A DNA stretch of 11,790 bases from Gammaproteobacteria bacterium (GTDB taxonomy: Bacteria; Pseudomonadota; Gammaproteobacteria; SZUA-21), in NCBI GenBank assembly GCA_003233075.1, contig QIKQ01000142.1:1-11790 (forward strand), in the 5' to 3' direction. The position numbers and the translations under genes are program-made. The notes under the pieces are model-generated. The model was not told where the DNA came from. It saw only the letters and a list, made by a program, of their open reading frames with translations, and made no database searches. Shown piece after piece: positions 5,700 to 11,790 of this stretch; position 1 is the first letter of the stretch, and each line of letters opens with the position of its first letter.

Positions 5700-8600
5700 A
5701 TGAAACAAGTAGCATTCATAGTTATTTGCCTATTTCTATTTTTTGCCTGTTCTTCAAATGACGAGGGTTCTCCCGAAGATTGGCGCAAAGCAAATCTCGA
5801 TTTTCAAAATAAATATGCGGATCCTCCTGTTAGGATCAAAGATGAAAAGTATGGCGAAAATCGGAAGTTGTTCAGAGCATTAGAGAAATCTTCTCGTTCG
5901 GGCTTACTTGAGGCGCTAAAGGCTGGGAATCGTTTTACACGCCAAGCTAATCTAACCAAAGTTATCGAATTAGCATTGCTAAATGAAGATTATGAATTAT
6001 TCACAGAAATAATTAAAGATCCAAACGCTTTAGCGATCAAATTTAAAGGCGAAAAACCTTTAATTGATTTATATCTTAAGGTGGAAATGCAAAACAATCC
6101 TTTTAGTAAGCTCGTCGTAAATCAAATATTGCTAAATCTTAAAAAAAATAAAAAATATCATAAACAACTCGCATTTCATTTAGCCAGCAGGAAAAACATT
6201 AAGATTGAAATATTTTCTACTTTAAAAAAAATAGGATTTAACCTTGACACTAAAAATAGCCAAGGCGATACACTGTTAATTTTTGCAATAAAAAATTCCA
6301 ATTTTGGTATCGCCAAAGAATTAATAAAATTGGGATCAAATGTATATACGCGCGATTTAAACGAAATGACAGCTTTAATGTTAGCGGCGGATGCAAATCA
6401 ATTTGAATTATTTAAGTTGCTAGCGAAATCGGGTTCCGATCTATACGCGACTCGAAATTGCATATTCAAGAAAAACAGAAAAGGCACACAAACACCGATC
6501 CACTCTGAGCGTAATATCAAAAATATTACACTTAAGCCTAGTTGTATAATGAGTGTCGTGCTGTATGCGGTTAAAGCAGGAAGTTTAAAAATCATTAAGG
6601 AGTTTTATCAAAATAAAAAATACTTCGATAACTATTATTTTGAGTCTGGCAATACAGCATTAATTCGCACCATTCTAAATCGTGACAAAGCCTTATTTAA
6701 CTACTTAATAGAGTTGGGTTATAAGAACGGCGAGGCAAATAAAATCTCAAACATCTCGGCTTTATCCTATGCCATCGAGTTTGCACCACATAGAACTAGA
6801 CAGGATAATTTGTCTTCGGTTATAGAGAAGACAAGAGACTATGCTATGGCTGAGACTATTTATTCGAAGAGTGTATTAGCTATGAGTAGTCAATCAAAGC
6901 AGCATAGTATTGTTCAGGCTGCATTTACTAGAGTGAATAGACTGTGTGATAGCTCAGGAGTAAAATTTTTCTTGGCTAAGAACGTTATGTTTAATTTAGA
7001 TAAGATCAAGAAAATAGTCCTAGATAAAAATTGGTACCAAAAAAAATGTAAATCTCATTTAAATTTTATTAAGTTATTTAGGCGGAATGGCTTAAGTCTC
7101 GGCGCAACTAATGCAAAATCAAAATCTATTATTCATTTTGCGATAGAGGCGGGTCATTATGATCTGGTGAAATATCTACTCGAACAGGGTCAACAGATTA
7201 GTACTTATAAATTTACTCAATCTAAAGATTTACTTAGTTATTTAGCTTATCAAGCGAAAAGAAATAGTTCCCTGGCGGCACAGTACTACAAGATCGCATC
7301 CTTGCTGCTGAGCCAGAAAACTATTGGTACAAGCAAAAATATTGGCAACACTAAACCAGTTTTATATAATTTTTTATTGCCTTTTTCTAGTGATAGGGAG
7401 TCGCATGCGGTTTACCAAGCTCGCATGAGTTTGATTGATGAAATAATTAAAAATAAAACAGTACTAAATCAAACTGATATTTTAGGCCGCGGACCTTTGC
7501 ACTATATAATAAGTAAAAAATCACAGGACTTTAGCTTATTTAAAAAAATAGTCAATAGTGGTGTTAATATCAATGCCTTAGATGCGCGGGGCAGGTCTCT
7601 TGCGTATTATTTGGCGGAGCATGCAGTTTATGGAGAGAAATATTATCGTTTTCTATCGCTAAAAAATATAAAGTGGACTGGCAAGGACGATCAAAACTTA
7701 AGCAGCTTGCACTATTTTTTAAGAAAAAATACTATTTCTCAGGCTAGATTGCATATTCTAGACAAATACATATTGCCCGAGTATAGGAATAGAAAATTAT
7801 TACAGAAAAAAAATAATTATTTAATCTACTTCCTTAAATGGAATCGTAAAACAGACCTTGAATTACTTCAATTGTTAATCAGAAACGGATTGAAATTAGA
7901 CGAGCTAGAAAATGCATATAGATCGATAAACGATCTAGCAAAAAATAAGAGCTTGTCTGTAAAAAACCTAATTGGCTTTTCGAAATATCATTTAAGTCGA
8001 ACACCGGGCTCGTTTAATGCACTTATTGACATTTACTTTCGCCAAGGATATCCACTCGTTAAACTACGTAGTTCTAAGGCCAGTTTTTCTTTAACTAACA
8101 ATCTAGTGAAACGCATTGATGTTAATTTTACGCAGGAAGCATATGCAGAAGTTAATATTTGGCTGCATGTTGGTATTAATGTAAAAATGCTTAAATTTAA
8201 TGCTATGAATACATTTATTCAACTAGCTAAAGCAGACAAAAATAAACTAATTAATAAGCTTAAGCAGGTACTTGCAAAAAAAGAAAAGGGCGATTATAAA
8301 ATTCAATTGAGCAATGTGGATGTGAAAATAACCCTTTCAAGTAACAAGACAATTGTCAGGTTGCTCTATAAAGTTAAAACAGATATAAACATGAAACGCT
8401 TAGTTAAAAGAAAATCATGGCGGCAATTTGTATTTGAGGACGGTGATGAATTTTTTGGATTATCAAAAAAAGTTAACAATAAGCACATTCCGTATGGTAT
8501 TGGCAAATGTTTGAGTGCAGGCGTAATTTCAACGTGCGAATATATTAAGGGTTTAAAAAAGGTAAAATTAAAATATTATGACCGAGGTGTCAAATATATT

Positions 8601-9743
8601 GGCGAGGGTTTAGTAGCACATCAAATGTTTGCTCGTGATTTTATTCGGCATGGCCGTGGAAAAGTAAGAACGATTTTTGGCAATCAAATTTTTGGCAAGT
8701 GGAAGTTCGGTAAATTACTGTCCGCCAATATTATGCTAACAGGCGGGGATGTTAAATTTCGTACCACGCGGGTTAATAAGTCGTCGAAAACCCAAATTAA
8801 TGTTTCGGGAGAATGTACTTTAAAAAAATTACGTAGGCCCTGTCGTTTTAAGAGTCATTGGATAAGGTCACTTGAAGGGAGGGGTGTAATCACAAATGTT
8901 AGTAGCCCTGGGTTTGGTGATGGCATAATGTACTCTGGACTAACTTTTAAATCAGAGCCTAGCCTTAAAATTTGGTTACAAAAATCAAATAATAAACTTG
9001 TTAAATACTACCGAGGTACATGGTCTGGTAAGTTACCGCATGGAGTGGGCTTGTACATCAATCAAAATTTCGCCAAATACAGTGGCTCCTGGCAGAATGG
9101 TTTCCGCCATGGCCGGGGAGACTGTCTTAGCCCCTATGGTGTAACAAGTATGTGTCACTACTATCGTGGTTATATAATGACGACTAAAAAAAATCCAACG
9201 AAGCCAATAAATAAGAGATCTAAAGATATTCAGTTTTACCTTAGAAGTGGTGAGCATAGTGAAAGTTCAACTCTGGTCGCAAGTTATCGCGGTGAGTTTA
9301 AGCAGGGTGAGTTTCATGGCGAAGGAGTTTTAGCCAGTACTCAGCATGTAGTTCGCTTAGGCCTTAGATACAAGGGTGACTTCTACCAGGGGAATTTTTC
9401 AAATGGATATATGGATGGCACGGGAAGTTACTATTTTAAAGTTCAAAAAGGTAATCTCGGTGCAGATTTACTTGTGTATAAAGTTATTCAAGGCGAATTT
9501 AATCGTGGAGCTTGGCCGTCGAAGGGTACAGTAAGCTGGAAAAATGGTGCTCAGTATAAGGGTCCTCTTGCTAAAGGTGCTCCACATGGTAAGGGTATTT
9601 GCCGAGAATTACTAAGCTCTAAGGTAGCCCGAGCAGTAGAACTGGGGCAAGCACCGCTCAAGCTCGAATCAGCTGCGGCGGTATCATGCCAATATCGTAA
9701 TGGTCGAAAAATAAGATTAGTCCAAAAAAACAAGGTGCGGTAA
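5700..9743 (+). CDS. Large predicted lipoprotein with ankyrin-like and MORN-like repeats
   Basis: A 1347-residue envelope protein of unknown function. Residues 1-17 are a lipoprotein signal with a FFAC lipobox; Cys17 would be lipidated, and Ser at +2 predicts the outer membrane. Ankyrin-like helical repeats lie at about 187-218, 220-250, 315-340, 473-502, 593-628 and 714-735, with clear motifs such as NSQGDTLLIFAI and NEMTALMLAA. MORN-like repeats lie at about 1103-1120, 1126-1142, 1196-1212, 1224-1245, 1262-1280 and 1286-1301 (for example YRGTWSGKLPHGVG, YRGEFKQGEFHGEG); weaker ones are near 931-950 and 965-990. Four cysteine pairs sit in the MORN region: 937/946, 1039/1048, 1142/1152 and 1301/1330. 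Both repeat types usually mediate binding rather than catalysis, and no enzyme domain is visible. It is coupled to the DUF4166 gene by a 3-bp gap. No strong ribosome binding site is seen, consistent with translational coupling. Confidence 0.88.
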   Translation: MKQVAFIVICLFLFFACSSNDEGSPEDWRKANLDFQNKYADPPVRIKDEKYGENRKLFRALEKSSRSGLLEALKAGNRFTRQANLTKVIELALLNEDYELFTEIIKDPNALAIKFKGEKPLIDLYLKVEMQNNPFSKLVVNQILLNLKKNKKYHKQLAFHLASRKNIKIEIFSTLKKIGFNLDTKNSQGDTLLIFAIKNSNFGIAKELIKLGSNVYTRDLNEMTALMLAADANQFELFKLLAKSGSDLYATRNCIFKKNRKGTQTPIHSERNIKNITLKPSCIMSVVLYAVKAGSLKIIKEFYQNKKYFDNYYFESGNTALIRTILNRDKALFNYLIELGYKNGEANKISNISALSYAIEFAPHRTRQDNLSSVIEKTRDYAMAETIYSKSVLAMSSQSKQHSIVQAAFTRVNRLCDSSGVKFFLAKNVMFNLDKIKKIVLDKNWYQKKCKSHLNFIKLFRRNGLSLGATNAKSKSIIHFAIEAGHYDLVKYLLEQGQQISTYKFTQSKDLLSYLAYQAKRNSSLAAQYYKIASLLLSQKTIGTSKNIGNTKPVLYNFLLPFSSDRESHAVYQARMSLIDEIIKNKTVLNQTDILGRGPLHYIISKKSQDFSLFKKIVNSGVNINALDARGRSLAYYLAEHAVYGEKYYRFLSLKNIKWTGKDDQNLSSLHYFLRKNTISQARLHILDKYILPEYRNRKLLQKKNNYLIYFLKWNRKTDLELLQLLIRNGLKLDELENAYRSINDLAKNKSLSVKNLIGFSKYHLSRTPGSFNALIDIYFRQGYPLVKLRSSKASFSLTNNLVKRIDVNFTQEAYAEVNIWLHVGINVKMLKFNAMNTFIQLAKADKNKLINKLKQVLAKKEKGDYKIQLSNVDVKITLSSNKTIVRLLYKVKTDINMKRLVKRKSWRQFVFEDGDEFFGLSKKVNNKHIPYGIGKCLSAGVISTCEYIKGLKKVKLKYYDRGVKYIGEGLVAHQMFARDFIRHGRGKVRTIFGNQIFGKWKFGKLLSANIMLTGGDVKFRTTRVNKSSKTQINVSGECTLKKLRRPCRFKSHWIRSLEGRGVITNVSSPGFGDGIMYSGLTFKSEPSLKIWLQKSNNKLVKYYRGTWSGKLPHGVGLYINQNFAKYSGSWQNGFRHGRGDCLSPYGVTSMCHYYRGYIMTTKKNPTKPINKRSKDIQFYLRSGEHSESSTLVASYRGEFKQGEFHGEGVLASTQHVVRLGLRYKGDFYQGNFSNGYMDGTGSYYFKVQKGNLGADLLVYKVIQGEFNRGAWPSKGTVSWKNGAQYKGPLAKGAPHGKGICRELLSSKVARAVELGQAPLKLESAAAVSCQYRNGRKIRLVQKNKVR

Positions 9744-9880
9744 CTGGAATTTAAAATCGAGAAATATTTATTGCCTACATAATTTAGCTATGCGATAGTA
9801 AATTTTTTCCATTTCTTGTGTTTACATTTATCAATAAACAAAATTGATAAGGTGCGCTAAATTTATAATGAGGAATAACC
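9744..9880. other. AT-rich spacer upstream of the methyltransferase gene
   Basis: This 137-bp spacer has no reading frame of interest and no hairpin followed by a T tract. It contains one clean dyad (9828-9850, listed separately) and the ribosome binding site AGGA (9871-9874) of the next gene. Confidence 0.6.
9828..9850. promoter_or_regulatory. 8-bp inverted repeat, possible operator
   Basis: TTATCAAT (9828-9835) and ATTGATAA (9843-9850) form a perfect dyad with a 7-bp centre, 30 bp before the methyltransferase start. Size and position fit a dimeric repressor site. AT-richness raises the chance probability. Confidence 0.4.
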
Positions 9881-10720
9881 ATGAATGTCGTTGATGTTGA
9901 AGGTCGCAAAGCGATTATGAGAGATTGCCCGCTATGCGAAGAGGCAGCTGCAGAGTCACCTCATTGTAAATACTCAGAAAAACCTTGGACTATGCGCTCT
10001 TGCAAGGGATGTGGCTTTGTTTTTTTAGAGGTAGCACCTATTTATGAAGAGCTCGAAGAGGACTATGCATGGGAAAAAACATCGGTCGATAGAGAGGCAA
10101 AAAGAAGAAAAAAACATCCATTGCTTTATAAGCTTAGTAAGAGTACGCGATGGCGCTTACATTTATTTAAACGTAAGAAAATCGATGACATAGCTGGGAA
10201 TTATGTAACACAGGGAAATGTGATTGATATTGGATGTGGCAAAGGCGGACAGCTTGAGGCATTGTCAGACTCTTATACTCCCTTCGGTATTGAGATCTCA
10301 AAATCGGAAGCATCCTACGGCAAAGAATTTGCTAAAAAACGAGGTGGTCGCATTGAAGTAAATCCAGCCCTAGATGGTTTAAAGAATTTTGAAGAAAATT
10401 TTGCATCGGCAATATTTATGCGTTCTTTTTTAGAGCATGAGGCGCGTCCTAAGGAAGTCTTACAAGAAGTTTTTCGAGTGTTGAAAAAAGACGGAGTCGC
10501 AATTATAAAAGTTCCCAATTATGCCTGTTACAACAGAACAATATTAGGTGTAAAATGGTCGGGTTTTCGATTTCCAGACCACCTCAATTATTTTACGCCA
10601 CAAACTTTGCGAAAAATGTGCATTGATTGCAATTTGTCTATCATTCGTTTTGGATTAAAGGATCGTTTTCCACTAAGCGATAATATGTGGTTAGTGGTTG
10701 GCAAGGGTGAATGTAAGTAG
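9881..10720 (+). CDS. Class I SAM-dependent methyltransferase with Cys4 zinc-ribbon-like N-terminus
   Basis: A 279-residue cytoplasmic enzyme expected to transfer a methyl group from S-adenosylmethionine to an unknown acceptor. The N-terminus has two CxxC pairs, Cys16/Cys19 (CPLC) and Cys41/Cys44 (CKGC), forming a probable zinc site. The methyltransferase fold follows: motif I VIDIGCGKGG (114-123), an acidic end of strand 2 in FGIEISKSE (135-143), and FLEHEARPKEVLQEVFRVLKK (183-203), the segment typical of the Methyltransf_23/11 group. A final IIKVPNY precedes a C-terminal FPDHLNYFTPQTL (231-243) seen in related enzymes, many of which sit in glycan or cell-surface gene clusters. The ribosome binding site AGGA is 6 bp from the ATG. 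It is convergent with the next gene at a 30-bp gap with no visible terminator. Confidence 0.9.
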   Translation: MNVVDVEGRKAIMRDCPLCEEAAAESPHCKYSEKPWTMRSCKGCGFVFLEVAPIYEELEEDYAWEKTSVDREAKRRKKHPLLYKLSKSTRWRLHLFKRKKIDDIAGNYVTQGNVIDIGCGKGGQLEALSDSYTPFGIEISKSEASYGKEFAKKRGGRIEVNPALDGLKNFEENFASAIFMRSFLEHEARPKEVLQEVFRVLKKDGVAIIKVPNYACYNRTILGVKWSGFRFPDHLNYFTPQTLRKMCIDCNLSIIRFGLKDRFPLSDNMWLVVGKGECK

Positions 10721-10750
10721 TTTTATTAGCGTGCCATAAGATTACAAAAA

Positions 10751-11638
10751 TTATTTTCCTAGCCCATGGTTCGAATAAATATCCGACGTTTCTTGTGAGA
10801 TTAAAAAATAAAAAAGTTCTCGCGCCTGAGGTGTATTTTTAGCGGTAGCAAAATATTCCGTTTTGACGTGATGCTGATCACATTCTTCTGTGCCACTGCC
10901 ATAGAACGTGCTCATTTCAAATAGATCTGGGAAAATACGTGTGTAGCGTAATGCGAGATGGTGATATAAAAGTGTAATGTCGGCTTTACGTTGATGTAAG
11001 TATTCGGGTGCTTCGCGATGATGAACATGTTCGCCGCAAATAATATTTCTGTTTGTGGGTTTAAACCAGTCACGTACTAACTGATCTTCTAGTTTTTCTT
11101 TAATGGCGAAATTTTGCAAGGTTTGCCAATACACATCAAAGCTAGCTTTCTCCCTGTCTGGATTCGAAATAAATAAGTTAGCATTTGAATGAATTAAATT
11201 CGACATGCTCGACAAATCGCTCGTATAATTTTTTCGACGTAAAAAGCTATTGCCTAAACTTTGGGCAATTTTCTGTAAGTCAGTGAAATCTGTGTGTGTG
11301 GAATATTGTTTAACAAAATGTTCTGGCCCTATGATCACATCGGGTTTAATGCTTAATTCGATATTCGCGATTTGTATGCCACCCTTATCGATGATTCCGG
11401 CTAACACATGGGGTGGTAAGGTGACATAAAAAATATTTTGATTATCCAGATATTTTTTTGAATAAGTGCTTAAGGTTTCTTCCAATGCCATATGATGATT
11501 GCCATCTGAAAATACAGTTAGCACACTGTTGCTAGGATTTCCGTGAAAATCAAGTAACACATTCGCGTTATTATCGCTCCAGTTAAAATTTGTAGTGTAA
11601 CTAGAGGTAGACTCGATTGGCCAGGTTAGGTTTAGCAT
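10751..11638 (-). CDS. Substrate-binding-protein-like protein without signal peptide
   Basis: A 295-residue protein that looks like a type II periplasmic-binding fold of the ModA/SBP_bac_11 kind. NSVLTVFSDGNHHMALEETLSTYSKKY (37-63) resembles the first strand and helix, IKPDVIIGPEHFV (97-109) the hinge strand, NLFISNPDREKASFDVYWQTL (154-174) the ligand-loop segment and KADITLLYHHLALRY (218-232) the last binding strand. Unlike transport binding proteins it starts directly with the fold and has no signal peptide, so it may be cytoplasmic. It is rich in histidine, with HH pairs at 48-49, 206-207, 226-227 and 256-257, and has Cys201 and Cys253, which may indicate a metal or oxyanion ligand. No ABC permease or ATPase is adjacent in the window. 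The ribosome binding site is poor; an in-frame TAA 15 bp upstream excludes any substantially longer start. Confidence 0.65.
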   Translation of the reverse strand: MLNLTWPIESTSSYTTNFNWSDNNANVLLDFHGNPSNSVLTVFSDGNHHMALEETLSTYSKKYLDNQNIFYVTLPPHVLAGIIDKGGIQIANIELSIKPDVIIGPEHFVKQYSTHTDFTDLQKIAQSLGNSFLRRKNYTSDLSSMSNLIHSNANLFISNPDREKASFDVYWQTLQNFAIKEKLEDQLVRDWFKPTNRNIICGEHVHHREAPEYLHQRKADITLLYHHLALRYTRIFPDLFEMSTFYGSGTEECDQHHVKTEYFATAKNTPQARELFYFLISQETSDIYSNHGLGK

Positions 11639-11697
11639 AATTGGTTTCTTAGTTTAATGAAGTTAAATAAATTTAAAATAATCAAATATTCATTCAG

Positions 11698-11790
11698 TTA
11701 CACTGCTGTCCCGTTAACTTTTTTATCTCGATGTTTAATAGTCGCATTCACTAAACAAAATAAGTGACCGATAATATCGCTTTCGAAGCT
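11698..11790 (-). CDS. Probable C-terminal end of an unidentified gene, cut by the window edge
   Basis: On the minus strand 30 codons are open from the right edge to a TAA at 11698-11700. The translation includes IIGHLFCLVNATIKHRDKK and ends VNGTAV, which looks protein-like despite the AT-rich setting. It would lie 59 bp upstream of the binding-protein-like gene on the same strand, consistent with an operon. It is too short to assign to a family, and an open run of this length can occur by chance. Confidence 0.45.
   Translation of the reverse strand, partial: SFESDIIGHLFCLVNATIKHRDKKVNGTAV

Overview
The window looks like chromosomal DNA of an AT-rich, sulfur-oxidising gammaproteobacterium. 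This rests on a soxY-soxZ pair, proteobacterial-type envelope proteins (a Tat substrate, a lipoprotein, an exported cyclophilin) and REP-like palindromes in a spacer. No rRNA, tRNA, transposase or CRISPR array is visible, and the genus cannot be named from the sequence alone.

Layout, left to right. Positions 1-418 are a mostly non-coding leader. soxY (419-892) and soxZ (935-1246) follow and end at a strong hairpin terminator. The 1299-1599 spacer holds a 13-bp tandem repeat (eight units plus a partial) and, on the minus strand, a 47-codon start-less reading frame that runs into the terminator. Next come a membrane-anchored TIGR01777/SDR39U1-type oxidoreductase (1600-3048), a 66-bp palindrome with perfect 18-bp arms, and an alpha/beta-hydrolase carboxylesterase (3150-3815). 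A repeat-rich convergent spacer (3816-4184) separates this from an exported cyclophilin on the minus strand (4185-5024), which has an extended -10 promoter.

After the divergent spacer, a DUF4166 protein (5166-5696) lies 3 bp upstream of a 1347-residue predicted lipoprotein (5700-9743). The lipoprotein has ankyrin-like repeats in its first half and MORN-like repeats in its last third. Each of four MORN-like turns carries a cysteine pair. A SAM-dependent methyltransferase with a Cys4 zinc-ribbon-like N-terminus follows (9881-10720). On the minus strand are a signal-less, His-rich, substrate-binding-protein-like gene (10751-11638) and probably the C-terminal end of another gene running off the right edge.

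SoxYZ is the carrier on which thiosulfate-derived sulfur is bound during periplasmic oxidation; the other sox genes are not in this window. The esterase, oxidoreductase and cyclophilin are housekeeping-type genes without a visible link to sox. The least familiar unit is the DUF4166 / ankyrin-MORN lipoprotein pair. Its tight spacing suggests co-expression, but its function cannot be derived from the sequence.
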